Shown piece by piece: positions 43,524-52,818 of a stretch of DNA of 64,000 bases (within the stretch, counting starts at the first letter, position 1; each line of letters starts with the position of its first letter). Source of the stretch: UBA9300 sp964577305 (GTDB lineage: Bacteria > Bacteroidota > Bacteroidia > Bacteroidales > VadinHA17). The translations under genes and the position numbers were made by a program. The DNA is taken from contig CAZNYS010000008.1 of assembly GCA_964577305.1 (NCBI GenBank), positions 22,835 to 86,834 of the forward strand, read 5' to 3'. The notes below the pieces were generated by a model. That model did not search any database and was not told the DNA's origin. It worked only from the letters and a program-made list of their open reading frames with translations.

Positions 43524-45143
43524 ATGGTCACCAATAAAGATCTCCTTGAATATAATATTAAAGACCCTGAAGAGATAATCTATAACCCTGACTACGAACA
43601 CCTGTTCCATGCTGAGACCAGCCCTGATCTGCTTGGTTTTGAAAAGGGAATCATAACCGATACTGGAGCTGTAGCTGTTGATACAGGAATTTATACAGGC
43701 AGGTCACCCAAGGACAAGTATATTGTGCTTGATGATAAGACAAGAGACACAATATGGTGGAAATCAGAAAAAGCACTGGTGTCTGATAATAAACCTATAA
43801 GCAAAGAGGTTTGGGATCATTGTAAACAGCTGGCCTCCAATCAGCTTTCAGGCCAGAAATTATATGTCATGGATTGTTATGCCGGTGCAAACGAGAGCAC
43901 AAGACTGAAGATAAGGTTTATCATGGAAGTGGCATGGCAGGCACATTTTGTAAAGAATATGTTCATACGGCCATCGGAGGAGGAGCTTGAATCATTTAAG
44001 CCGGATTTCGTATTTCTTGTTGCCTCGAAAACAAGCAACAGCAAATGGAAAGAACAGGGTCTTCATTCCGAAACATTCGTTTTTTTCAACCTTACTGAAA
44101 ATATGGCTGTGCTTGGTGGCTCATGGTATGGAGGGGAACTGAAGAAGGGAATCTTTTCTGTTATGAACTATTACCTCCCACTCCAGAAAATAGCTGCCAT
44201 GCATTGCTCGGCCAACGTTGGCAAAGATGATGATGTAGCTATTTTCTTTGGGCTTTCCGGGACAGGCAAGACAACTCTTTCAACCGATCCCGAAAGGGCA
44301 TTGATAGGTGATGATGAACACGGCTGGGATGATGATGGTATCTTTAATTTTGAGGGAGGCTGTTATGCTAAATGTATACACCTATGCAAGGAGAAAGAAC
44401 CTGATATTTACAATGCCATAAGAAGGGATGCCCTTCTTGAAAATGTTGTAGTTAGAGAAGACAGATCCATAGATTTTGAAAGTGACAGAAAAACTGAAAA
44501 CACAAGAGTATCCTACCCCATTTATCATATTAATAATATTATTAAGCCTGTTTCCAAGGCCGGGCATGCTTCCAGGGTAATTTTCCTGACTGCTGATGCC
44601 TTTGGAGTATTGCCACCGGTTTCAAAGCTGAATAAAGGACAGACGAGTTATTACTTCATCAGCGGGTATACTGCCAAGGTTGCAGGTACAGAAAGGGGAA
44701 TTAAAGAGCCACAACCATCCTTCTCTGCCTGTTTTGGTGCAGCATTCCTTTTGCTCGATCCTATCATTTATGCCAATGAACTGGTGCGTAAGATGGAAAT
44801 GCACGGAGCTGATGCCTGGCTGGTTAATACAGGGTGGATGGGTGGACCCTATGGAGTAGGTAAGAGGATCGACTTAAAATCTACCAGGGAAATTATAAAT
44901 TCTATACTGAATGGATCAATCATTGAGGCTGATTTCCATGACATCCCAATTTTCAACCTGTCAATACCTGCTGATGTTCGGGGCGTAGACAGTAAGCTCC
45001 TTGAACCTGCCATGGCATGGGAAAATCCGGATGAATGGCATGAAGCTGCCAGCACACTTGCCGGTAAATTCATCCAGAATTTCAAAAAATTTACAGATAA
45101 CAAGGATCTGATCGGACTAGTAAAATATGGACCCCAACTATAA
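43524..45143 (+). CDS. pckA: phosphoenolpyruvate carboxykinase (ATP)
   Basis: PckA interconverts oxaloacetate plus ATP and PEP plus CO2 plus ADP; in many fermentative Bacteroidota it runs in the carboxylating direction toward succinate. The ATG at 43524 (539 residues, MVTNKDLLEYNIKD) fits the family; a TTG at 43503 would add seven residues. Motifs include YTGRSPKDKYIV (about 59-70), the P-loop AIFFGLSGTGKTTLS, the metal site ADRALIGDDEHGW-like SFALIGDDEHGWDD, and NTGWMGGPYGVGKRI. The gene ends inside plsY by 17 bases. Confidence 0.95.
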   Translation: MVTNKDLLEYNIKDPEEIIYNPDYEHLFHAETSPDLLGFEKGIITDTGAVAVDTGIYTGRSPKDKYIVLDDKTRDTIWWKSEKALVSDNKPISKEVWDHCKQLASNQLSGQKLYVMDCYAGANESTRLKIRFIMEVAWQAHFVKNMFIRPSEEELESFKPDFVFLVASKTSNSKWKEQGLHSETFVFFNLTENMAVLGGSWYGGELKKGIFSVMNYYLPLQKIAAMHCSANVGKDDDVAIFFGLSGTGKTTLSTDPERALIGDDEHGWDDDGIFNFEGGCYAKCIHLCKEKEPDIYNAIRRDALLENVVVREDRSIDFESDRKTENTRVSYPIYHINNIIKPVSKAGHASRVIFLTADAFGVLPPVSKLNKGQTSYYFISGYTAKVAGTERGIKEPQPSFSACFGAAFLLLDPIIYANELVRKMEMHGADAWLVNTGWMGGPYGVGKRIDLKSTREIINSILNGSIIEADFHDIPIFNLSIPADVRGVDSKLLEPAMAWENPDEWHEAASTLAGKFIQNFKKFTDNKDLIGLVKYGPQL

Positions 45144-45771
45144 ATTTTTCATACTTGTCTCCCTGTTTGCATACGCACTGGGTTCTCTGGCAACCTCAGT
45201 GTGGGCAGGTAAACTATTCCATGGAATAGATATACGGGAACATGGAAGCGGCAATGCGGGTGCAACAAACACCATAAGGGTTCTTGGATGGACAACAGGA
45301 ATACCGGTACTTTTGATTGATATCGGCAAAGGATGGCTGGCAGCCAGTCTGCCGGCTTTACTGAAATTAGCACCCCCCGGATCTGCTGAATTGATCAATA
45401 TGCAAATCATTACAGGCATGATCGCTATAGTGGGACATGTTTTTCCTGTTTTTGCAGGTTTTAAAGGTGGTAAAGGCGTAGCAAGCACATTCGGAGTACT
45501 GCTTTCACTGAATCCTCTGGTTACACTTTTGTGCATGGCTGTATTTCTTGTAATACTTCTTATTACAGGATATGTATCAATAAGCTCAATTTCAGCAGGT
45601 ATTGCTTTCCCCCTTATATCACTGGTATTCTTTGAAAGCCACTCCTTAATGTTTGCCATTTTCTCAATTCTGATCGCACTGGCTCTCATTATTACACATA
45701 AGAAAAATATCAACAGGCTGTTGAAAGGAGAAGAAAACAGGTTTATCTGGAAAAAACGTGATTCCAGTTAA
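45127..45771 (+). CDS. plsY: acyl-phosphate:glycerol-3-phosphate acyltransferase
   Basis: PlsY makes lysophosphatidic acid in the inner membrane as the first acylation step of phospholipid synthesis. The 214 residues have about five membrane segments and the loop motifs REHGSGNAGATNTIRVLGW, FAGFKGGKGVAST and a central ISSISAGIAFP segment. The start ATG lies inside the last codons of pckA in another frame (17-base overlap), suggesting coupled translation, although the functions are unrelated. Confidence 0.93.
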   Translation: MDPNYKFFILVSLFAYALGSLATSVWAGKLFHGIDIREHGSGNAGATNTIRVLGWTTGIPVLLIDIGKGWLAASLPALLKLAPPGSAELINMQIITGMIAIVGHVFPVFAGFKGGKGVASTFGVLLSLNPLVTLLCMAVFLVILLITGYVSISSISAGIAFPLISLVFFESHSLMFAIFSILIALALIITHKKNINRLLKGEENRFIWKKRDSS

Positions 45772-46325
45772 TAACTGTTATATGATATCACTTCTTCAGG
45801 TTTCTTGCGTCTTTTTAACCTGTGGGGTTTGGAAGGATAACCGAGTGTTATAATAAGTTCGGCCCGTTTTGATTCAGGTACACCAAGCAACTCTTTTACC
45901 TTCTTTTCATTGAACCACCCGAGAATACATGTTCCAAGACCTTCTGACAGTGCCTGTAAACATATGTTTTCTGCAGCTATACCTATATCAATTAAAGAGT
46001 AATCCTTTCTTTTTAATGCTCCACCTGCCTGTGAGATAAGGTTAGGTTTTTCCCTTATTATAACAAGTAACACTGGTACCTGGTATACAAAACTGTTGAA
46101 GCCCAGTTCCCTGGCAGATGCTGCTTCTGCAACCTTCTTTCTAAGTTCAGGTTCATTTACAACTATGAATTTCCAGGGCTGTGAATTACAGGCTGACGGT
46201 GACATACGGCCGGCCTCAAGTATCCGCTCCAGCTTATCTCTTTCTACTTCTCTGTCATGATAGCCTCTTTCACTTTGCCTTGATATAATCATCTCAAGCA
46301 TTTCATTTCCTGAAATATTCGTCAT
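45768..46325 (-). CDS. nitroreductase-family flavoprotein
   Basis: A 185-residue FMN-binding oxidoreductase. It begins with ISRQSERGYHDREVERDKLERILEAGRMSPSACNSQPWKFIVV (landmarks RQSERGY and SPSACNSQPWKF), then has LGFNSFVYQVPVLLVI, LIDIGIAAENICLQALSEGLGTCILGWF and a C-terminal LGYPS motif. These are typical of the family, whose members reduce nitro compounds, quinones or other acceptors with NAD(P)H. The physiological substrate is unknown. It is convergent with plsY, with a 4-base overlap of the stops. Confidence 0.88.
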   Translation of the reverse strand: MTNISGNEMLEMIISRQSERGYHDREVERDKLERILEAGRMSPSACNSQPWKFIVVNEPELRKKVAEAASARELGFNSFVYQVPVLLVIIREKPNLISQAGGALKRKDYSLIDIGIAAENICLQALSEGLGTCILGWFNEKKVKELLGVPESKRAELIITLGYPSKPHRLKRRKKPEEVISYNSY

Positions 46326-46426
46326 ATATTTATTTCCGTTTATTGAAATCTACATTTTCATTCGTAAATATAACTCTTTCATCCTATAATTTGTTCCTGA
46401 TATTGATTCATTAAAAATATATAGAT

Positions 46427-47341
46427 ATGAAAACCTACCTGTCAGCAGCATTATTAATCTCAGTAATAATAATAACGGGCTGCAATAAAGAAAAAGGCAC
46501 TGAGTATAACCTTTATTATCTTGGTGGACAGTCTAATATGGAAGGCTACGGTTATTGCACGGAATTACCTGACAGCCTGAACATTGTGTTTGATGATATT
46601 CGTATATTCCACGGCAACACCGGGGTTGATGGTGAAGAACCTGACGGAAGAGGTAAATGGTCACCATTAAGACCAGGTAATGGCGGGGGTTTCAGTTCAG
46701 ATGGCAACCAGAATCATTACTCTGACAGGTTTGGCTGTGAGCTAAGCTTCGGGTTAAAAATGCAGGAGCTAAACCCGGGATCAAGGATCGCCTTATTGAA
46801 ATATGCAAGGGGTGGAAGTTCAATAGATGAAGAGGCAGCAGGTAATTTCGGTAGCTGGGATCCCCAGTACCTTGACGGAGAAGGAATCAACCAATATGAT
46901 CATTTCCTTGCCGCTGTCAAAAATGCACTTGCAATAAAGGATATTGATGGCGACGGTAAGGCAGACAGATTGATACCATCAGGCATAATCTGGATGCAGG
47001 GTGAATCGGATGCAGCTTTTACTGAAGAAATAGCCGGACGGTATTATGATAACCTCAACGAACTGATGAACCTGATAAGGGAAGCCCTTGGTTATCCTGA
47101 GATACCAGTCGTTATTGGCAGAATCTCAGATTCAGGGAATGACCCCTCTGGCAAAGTGTGGGAATTTGGAGATACAGTCAGAAAGGCTCAGCATAAATTT
47201 GCTGAAGATGACTCCCTGGCCGCAATTGTCACATCAACTGATAATTATTCATATTCAGATCCCTGGCATTACGATTCCGAAGCATATATTGACCTGGGAG
47301 AGAAATTTGCCCAGGCCCTGGATTCACTGGTTAAAAAATAA
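46427..47341 (+). CDS. sialate O-acetylesterase-like (SASA) lipoprotein
   Basis: A 304-residue predicted lipoprotein (lipobox IITGC, Cys19). The core begins with the SGNH-type motif YLGGQSNMEGYGY with catalytic Ser36 and later has WMQGESDAAFTEEIAGRYYDNL, including the Gly-Glu-Ser block of the SASA/DUF303 carbohydrate-esterase family, and a C-terminal DPWHYDSEAYIDLGEKFAQAL with the Asp-x-x-His catalytic pair. It probably deacetylates sugars outside the inner membrane. Its neighbours give no clear pathway, though GH78 and GH95 lie about 6 kb away. Confidence 0.88.
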   Translation: MKTYLSAALLISVIIITGCNKEKGTEYNLYYLGGQSNMEGYGYCTELPDSLNIVFDDIRIFHGNTGVDGEEPDGRGKWSPLRPGNGGGFSSDGNQNHYSDRFGCELSFGLKMQELNPGSRIALLKYARGGSSIDEEAAGNFGSWDPQYLDGEGINQYDHFLAAVKNALAIKDIDGDGKADRLIPSGIIWMQGESDAAFTEEIAGRYYDNLNELMNLIREALGYPEIPVVIGRISDSGNDPSGKVWEFGDTVRKAQHKFAEDDSLAAIVTSTDNYSYSDPWHYDSEAYIDLGEKFAQALDSLVKK

Positions 47342-47354
47342 TAAAAGTAGGATT

Positions 47355-48548
47355 CTACTTCAATTTACCAAGAGCTTCCTTGATCCTTCTGCACGCTTCT
47401 GTCAGTTCTTCATCAGATGCTGCATATGATAAACGCAGGCAATCAGGTGCACCAAAACCAGCACCTCCTACCACAGCCACATGTGCCCTTTCAAGGATAT
47501 ACATTGTGAGATCCGTGGAATCACCTATGGTTGTCTCGCCATCGCTTTTGCCAAAAAAACTGCTTACGTCGGGAAAGACATAGAATGCACCCTGGGGTAC
47601 CCGTATCTTAAGTCCATCTATTTCTTTTAACAAACCACACATAAGGTCCCTCCTTTTAAGGAAGGCATCTCTCATTTTCCGGCATGAATCACCTGTGGAG
47701 TTAATGGCAGCAAGTGCTGCCCTCTGGGCTATTGATGAAACTCCTGAAGTGAACTGCCCCTGCAGCTTATTAACTGCTTTTGCCAGCCATAACGGCGCTC
47801 CGATATACCCAATTCTCCAGCCGGTCATGGCATACCCTTTTGATACTCCGTTAACGGTAATAACCCTGTCATATATAAAATCAAATGAAGCCAGGCTCTC
47901 ATGTTTACCACTAAAGGTAATATGCTCATATATCTCATCTGAGATTATAAACAGGCCTTCGTGTTTTTCCACAACCCTGGCAATTTGTTCCATCTCCCTG
48001 CGTGTATATACCATACCGGTGGGATTTGAGGGTGAGTTAAAAATAATAAGCCTGGTACGTTCAGTAATACCATCCTCCATCTCTCTGGCAGTGAGCTTGA
48101 AATCATTCTCTATGCTTGTTTCAAGAATTACTGGTTTACCTTCAGCAAGTATAATCTGGTCATAATAACTTACCCAGTAAGGAGCTATGATTATTACTTC
48201 ATCGCCGGGATTAACAAGGCTCAGTATTACATTTATGATAGAATGCTTACCCCCTGCTGAAACTACAATCTGGTCGGGAGAATATTCAAGATTATTTTCC
48301 CTTTTGAATTTATCAGATATTGCCTTCCGCAGGTCAGCGTATCCGGGTACAGGAGGATAATGAGTATAATTATCATCGATTGCTTTCTTTGCAGCTTCCT
48401 TGATATCGTCCGGTGTATTGAAATCGGGTTCCCCGATACTGAGATTAATAACATCAATGCCCTTTTCTTGCATATCGCGGCTCTTCTGGGCCATAGCAAG
48501 TGTCTGAGATATGGAGAGTGATTTGATACGATCTGATAGGTATTCCAT
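47355..48548 (-). CDS. aspartate-type PLP aminotransferase
   Basis: The ATG at 48548 gives 397 residues (MEYLSDRIKSLSISQT), the standard length; an upstream frame adds 47 residues rich in repeat-derived sequence. Family motifs are VINLSIGEPDFNTPDDIKEAAKKAIDD, YPPVPGYADLRKAISDKF, NSPSNPTGMVYTRRE, IISDEIYEHITFSG and the PLP site VNGVSKGYAMTGWRIGYIGAP. It resembles subgroup I gamma aspartate aminotransferases, some of which also accept aromatic amino acids. It is convergent with the SASA gene. Confidence 0.9.
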   Translation of the reverse strand: MEYLSDRIKSLSISQTLAMAQKSRDMQEKGIDVINLSIGEPDFNTPDDIKEAAKKAIDDNYTHYPPVPGYADLRKAISDKFKRENNLEYSPDQIVVSAGGKHSIINVILSLVNPGDEVIIIAPYWVSYYDQIILAEGKPVILETSIENDFKLTAREMEDGITERTRLIIFNSPSNPTGMVYTRREMEQIARVVEKHEGLFIISDEIYEHITFSGKHESLASFDFIYDRVITVNGVSKGYAMTGWRIGYIGAPLWLAKAVNKLQGQFTSGVSSIAQRAALAAINSTGDSCRKMRDAFLKRRDLMCGLLKEIDGLKIRVPQGAFYVFPDVSSFFGKSDGETTIGDSTDLTMYILERAHVAVVGGAGFGAPDCLRLSYAASDEELTEACRRIKEALGKLK

Positions 48549-49131
48549 AGTTCCTTTATTAATTTTATTGAAGCTTAAAATTAATTGTTTTTTCCAAATT
48601 AGCATTCTGGCAGAGACAATTTGTATACGCCTGGAATGATGGAATACTGGAGTACTGGAGTATTGGAGTACTGGAATATTGGGTAACAAGGAATATAGTC
48701 ATGCTATCAGACAGTGCAGCGGTCAGGCATGCAATAACATGATTTATTCATAGGACTTATCTATACTCTGAAAACTAGTAAGTTGGAGAGCTTGAGAGTT
48801 GGCTATTGAAACGCGCTAATTTATTTTATGATGAAAATAAATATCCATATTATACTTAATAATCCATCATGCGATCATAACATTATTCTATTATTCCATT
48901 ATTTCTCGCCCCCACCTACCACAATCACTTGCCGCTCGCGAGCTCACAGGCCTCGCGTGCTTTCAGCACACTCGCCCTGTTCGGTTCCAATATTCCAGCA
49001 TTCCATTAATCCAATATTCCAGTAAATTTATATAGCTTGTTATGATGAGCAGGGACAATTCAGATTATCGGTACAATGCAATATCAATTAAATTTATAAG
49101 TTTGTATACATAACCTCATATAGCTTAAGCA
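48549..49131. repeat. 583-base gene-free region with inverted 8-base-period arrays
   Basis: A left array (48632-48683) reads TGGAATGA TGGAATAC TGGAGTAC TGGAGTAT TGGAGTAC TGGAATAT TGGG, a clean 8-base period. On the right, opposite-strand units occur at 48883-48905 and 48986-49021. A 22-base match to the array at 43355-43376 is found inverted at 49000-49021. Between them lie a short GC-rich hairpin-like piece near 48925-48975 (GCCGCTCGCGAGCTCACAGG) and no evident gene. Confidence 0.7.
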
Positions 49132-49653
49132 ATGGAACTATTAAAAGAAATACTTTTTATAACGATACCGGCTCTGCTTGTATTCTTAACTGCATATTTG
49201 CTCATCAGGAAAACGATAGAGAATGATCGTGAGAAGAGACGTCATGAAATCGTACTGCAAAACTCAAGAACAATAACACCTGTGAGGTTACAGGCATATG
49301 AAAGGCTAACGCTTTTCCTTGAAAGGATATCAATGGAGTCATTGATTATGCGCACACAAAAACAGGGTATGGATGCCAAGAAACTGCACTCTACACTTCT
49401 CAGCACAATCAGGTCTGAATATGATCACAATCTTGCACAACAGATCTATATTTCACCCCAGGCATGGGAGGTACTGAAGAGTGCCCGATCTAATACAATA
49501 AAGCTTATTAATACCATTGCTGAAAAGATTCCTCCCACAGCAACCGGATCAGAACTTTCCAAAAACCTGCTTGAGGCCGTAATGGAAATGGACCAGGAAC
49601 CTGCAAAAGTTGCCCTGGATTTTCTTAAAAAAGAGATTTCAAGGATGCTATAA
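49132..49653 (+). CDS. conserved membrane-anchored protein, function unknown
   Basis: A 173-residue protein with one N-terminal hydrophobic segment (about residues 8-25), a short basic stretch (EKRRHE) and a helical cytoplasmic domain. The domain contains PVRLQAYERLTLFLERI (51-67), SEYDHNLAQQIYIS and WEVLKSAR. The pattern looks like the DUF7935-type conserved proteins of Bacteroidota, but I am not sure of the family number. No function is known or proposed. It stands alone, followed by a perfect inverted repeat. Confidence 0.75.
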   Translation: MELLKEILFITIPALLVFLTAYLLIRKTIENDREKRRHEIVLQNSRTITPVRLQAYERLTLFLERISMESLIMRTQKQGMDAKKLHSTLLSTIRSEYDHNLAQQIYISPQAWEVLKSARSNTIKLINTIAEKIPPTATGSELSKNLLEAVMEMDQEPAKVALDFLKKEISRML

Positions 49654-49675
49654 GCTAATAGTAAAATGAGAATGA

Positions 49676-49720
49676 GTTGAGAATGAGTTTATTATCAAAA
49701 ATATTCAACTCATTCTCAAC
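49676..49720. repeat. inverted repeat after the DUF7935-like gene
   Basis: GTTGAGAATGAGTT (49676-49689) is a perfect 14-base reverse complement of AACTCATTCTCAAC (49707-49720), with a 17-base loop. An overlapping copy GAGAATGAGTTGA (49668-49680) can pair with the same right arm. It lies between two convergent genes and could end transcription, but it has no T-run. Confidence 0.65.
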
Positions 49721-49815
49721 TTTATTCAACCTTTTTCAACATTATTAATACATCCCCGGCCTGATGCTCACAATATGCTCGGCAGGGATACCCCCCATAA
49801 AGGATAATTTAATAG

Positions 49816-51861
49816 CTATAATAATTCAATACTCCTCTTAACGAATGTACTGAGTTTCTCTCCTTTAAGCATATTATTGGCCAGTAAAGCAAGGTCGATA
49901 AGTTGTTGTACAACAGGCCTTTTATCTGCAAATTTGGTTATTATTTCCTTTTTCTTCTCTTCAGCTTTGGTTTTCTTTTTATTAAGAGCCTCAAGTTTAT
50001 CTTTTTCAGCCTGGCTTATTTCTTCATCTTTTTTCCCTTCCTGTGATTTCTCCGTCTCCCTTATTTCCTTTTCAAGTGAAGCTATTGATTCAGACTGCTT
50101 TTTAATGGCTTCACCTATTTCTTTTTCAACATCTGAGGCCAGATTCTCAATGATTGAATGGTTTATATTGATTACCAGGTTAAATGAATCAGGCATACCG
50201 CCATAGAAGTTCATACCACCCCCCAGTTTTGACATATCTTTCATTCTCCTCATAAATTCCGATTGTGTTATTATCACGGGAGAATCAGATTCATGCATTG
50301 CTTCAGTTACAGGGATAAAGCTGTCTTTTCCCTTCATCTGACTGGAAAAGACCATCTTAACTATTTCCTGTTGCTCCTGGTCAAGCTTCGATTCAATCTT
50401 TTCTTCTTTCTCTATAAGTTTCTCAATAACATCGGAATCAACCCTTACAAAGCGGCTGTCCTTGAATTTAGTTTCCAGGTGGTTAATAAGATGTGGTTCA
50501 AGCTCTCCGTCCATAAGCAGTACGTCATAACCTTTAGCTTTTGCCTTGTCGATATAACTGAATTGTGAATCTTTATCAGTGGCATAAAGGTATACCAGTG
50601 TCTTGTTTTTATCAGTATGATTTTCTTTTATTATCTTCTCATACTCCTCGAATGTAAAATATTTATCATCAGTATTTTTGAATAATGCAAACTTCAGTGC
50701 CCGGTCATAGAACTTTTCTTCAGTTATCATACCGTATTCTATGAATAGTTTCAGATCATCCCACTTTTTCTCAAAATCTTCACGGCTTTCCTTAAATATT
50801 TCGTGAAGCCGCTCAGCCACTTTCTTGTTAATATGACTCGAAATTTTCTTTACATTGGAATCACTCTGCAAATAACTTCGTGACACATTAAGAGGGATGT
50901 CAGGTGAGTCAATAACACCATGCAGTAATGTAAGGAATTCGGGAACAATTCCCTCTACAGAATCAGTAACGAATACCTGGTTGCAGTAAAGTTGTATCTT
51001 GTTTTTCTGTATTTCAATATTATTCTTTATCCTGGGAAAATAGAGTATTCCTGTGAGGTTAAAGGGGTAATCAACATTAAGATGTATATTGAATAATGGC
51101 TCATCTGCCATAGGGTATAGCTCACGGTAAAATGCCTTATAGTCTTCATCCTTCAGGTCTGCTGGTTTCCTGGTCCATGCAGGTTCAGTATTATTAATTA
51201 TTTTGTCCTTATCGGTTTCAACGTACTTATCATCTTTCCACTCTTTCTCTTTGCCGAATGCTATCTCTACGGGCAGAAAGCGGCAGTATTTCTTAAGCAA
51301 TTCCTGAATTTTAGATTCTTCCATGAAATCTTTTGAGTCTTTATCCAGGTGTAGAACAACATCTGTTCCTACCCTTTCCCTTTCAGCTTCTTCAATAGTA
51401 TATTCCGGGCTGCCATCACATGTCCATTTTACAACAGGTGAATCCTTCTGCCATGATTTGGTAATTACCTCAACCCTATCGGAAACCATAAATGAAGAAT
51501 AGAAGCCAAGTCCAAAATGACCTATTATTGCATTTGATTGCTCCTTGTATTTATCCAGAAAATCATTGGCACTGGAGAATGCTATTTCGTTGAGATATTT
51601 CTTTAGTTCATCAGTAGTCATTCCCACACCATAATCAGATACCGTTATTGTTTTATTCTTCTTGTCAACTGACACCCTTATTGTGGTATCACCCATTTCT
51701 TCCTTATAGTCACTTACTGATGCCAGGGTTTTAAGTTTTTGAGTGGCATCCACAGCATTTGAAATCAGTTCACGGAGAAAGATCTCATGATCAGAATACA
51801 GGAACTTTTTTATTATCGGAAAAATATTCTCAGTAGTTACTCCAATCTTACCTTTTTGCAT
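49816..51861 (-). CDS. htpG: Hsp90-family chaperone HtpG
   Basis: HtpG is an ATP-driven cytoplasmic chaperone. The ATG at 51861 (681 residues, MQKGKIGVTTENIFPIIKKF) fits the family; upstream start codons add 16 residues. The GHKL ATPase domain has LYSDHEIFLRELISNAVDA, VSDYGVGMT, IGHFGLGFYSSFMVSD and VVLHLDKDSKDF. The middle domain has a Trp-x-R segment (AWTRKPADLK). A long charged coiled-coil insertion (about 555-655, Glu/Lys-rich, KDEEISQAEKDKLEALNKKK) near the C-terminal dimerisation region is larger than in E. coli HtpG. Confidence 0.94.
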   Translation of the reverse strand: MQKGKIGVTTENIFPIIKKFLYSDHEIFLRELISNAVDATQKLKTLASVSDYKEEMGDTTIRVSVDKKNKTITVSDYGVGMTTDELKKYLNEIAFSSANDFLDKYKEQSNAIIGHFGLGFYSSFMVSDRVEVITKSWQKDSPVVKWTCDGSPEYTIEEAERERVGTDVVLHLDKDSKDFMEESKIQELLKKYCRFLPVEIAFGKEKEWKDDKYVETDKDKIINNTEPAWTRKPADLKDEDYKAFYRELYPMADEPLFNIHLNVDYPFNLTGILYFPRIKNNIEIQKNKIQLYCNQVFVTDSVEGIVPEFLTLLHGVIDSPDIPLNVSRSYLQSDSNVKKISSHINKKVAERLHEIFKESREDFEKKWDDLKLFIEYGMITEEKFYDRALKFALFKNTDDKYFTFEEYEKIIKENHTDKNKTLVYLYATDKDSQFSYIDKAKAKGYDVLLMDGELEPHLINHLETKFKDSRFVRVDSDVIEKLIEKEEKIESKLDQEQQEIVKMVFSSQMKGKDSFIPVTEAMHESDSPVIITQSEFMRRMKDMSKLGGGMNFYGGMPDSFNLVININHSIIENLASDVEKEIGEAIKKQSESIASLEKEIRETEKSQEGKKDEEISQAEKDKLEALNKKKTKAEEKKKEIITKFADKRPVVQQLIDLALLANNMLKGEKLSTFVKRSIELL

Positions 51862-52002
51862 TTTTATTGATTTTATATGTTTTACATTTTTACATCTGCT
51901 CATTTTCAAAGCTCATGCCAATCCGGTTGTTATGACAATTCGTCACTCCCCTGTGAAAAAAGTGCAGATTAATGGCAAGGAGCAGGGGGCAGGGAGCAGG
52001 GA

Positions 52003-52818
52003 TTATTCCTGATTATTTGTATTCCTCAGTTCTATATCTTCGATGAGAATCAGTTTGCCGTCTTTTATTTCAAATGCATCATAGGAAAAATCAGGGCCAT
52101 AGTACTTATATTGCCCTTCGAACATGGGTGATGATGGTGAAAGGTGGTCAAATATGATCATTGAACGTTCGGGATTAAATTTCAGCATCATGGTGGCCAG
52201 GGGTGAATATTTGAAGATCATTCTTGTAAGAACCTTGTTCTTTGTTGAAAAAATCTTCTTACCGAAAACAGGGTTACCCTGTTCATCAAAATGCATTACT
52301 TCAATAACCTTGGCATTCATATTAATATTATCAGGATCAAATCCGAGCAGGATATAGGTCATCTCACCTGGCAGATCCACAGGTTGTATATCATAATATA
52401 ATGATCCATACCAATTATGGCTTTTTATTACAGCATCTGTTTCAATATCTGACAATCCTTCTTCTCCCCTCAGCAATATGTTCTTACCCAGTATACTGTT
52501 GTATATTATGCAGTTATATACATTATTCCCTTCTGTAACCGGTATATTCCAAGAGAATATTTTAATAAGGCTGTCAGGTGAGGTAATCTGGCCGAGATAA
52601 CTCACATCAGATAAATCAGCCCGTGTTATATCCCCAACTGATTCAAGATATGTAAGTATGGTATTTGTCAGGGAATCATTATAAACAAGCTTTTCTTCAT
52701 CACCCGGTGCAACGGCTATCTTATTGAAATAATGGTTAATTTCGCCAATTGTCTGGGCAAAACCAGGCTGATTTATCAATAAAAGTTGAAACAGTAGCAG
52801 AGCCCTAGGATATTTCAT
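52003..52818 (-). CDS. exported hypothetical protein
   Basis: The ATG at 52818 gives 271 residues and overlaps the upstream aminotransferase gene by 14 bases. A further ATG at 52863 adds 15 residues. The N-terminus MKYPRALLLFQLLLINQPGFAQ is a good signal peptide, so the protein probably reaches the periplasm. The rest is beta-rich without a catalytic motif that I recognise (IFSWNIPVTEGNNVYNCIIYN, EMTYILLGFDPDNIN, VIEVMHFDEQGNPVFGKKIF, KYSPLATMMLKFNPERSMIIFDHLSP). The repeated FDEQGNPVFG-like strands suggest a beta-sheet fold. Translational coupling with the aminotransferase is likely, but the link is unclear. Confidence 0.75.
   Translation of the reverse strand: MKYPRALLLFQLLLINQPGFAQTIGEINHYFNKIAVAPGDEEKLVYNDSLTNTILTYLESVGDITRADLSDVSYLGQITSPDSLIKIFSWNIPVTEGNNVYNCIIYNSILGKNILLRGEEGLSDIETDAVIKSHNWYGSLYYDIQPVDLPGEMTYILLGFDPDNINMNAKVIEVMHFDEQGNPVFGKKIFSTKNKVLTRMIFKYSPLATMMLKFNPERSMIIFDHLSPSSPMFEGQYKYYGPDFSYDAFEIKDGKLILIEDIELRNTNNQE

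Noticed and set aside
51975..51999. Short GGAGCAGGG-like tandem bases before the exported hypothetical gene
   Set aside because: Only two or three imperfect copies; too short to claim a repeat element or CRISPR-like structure.
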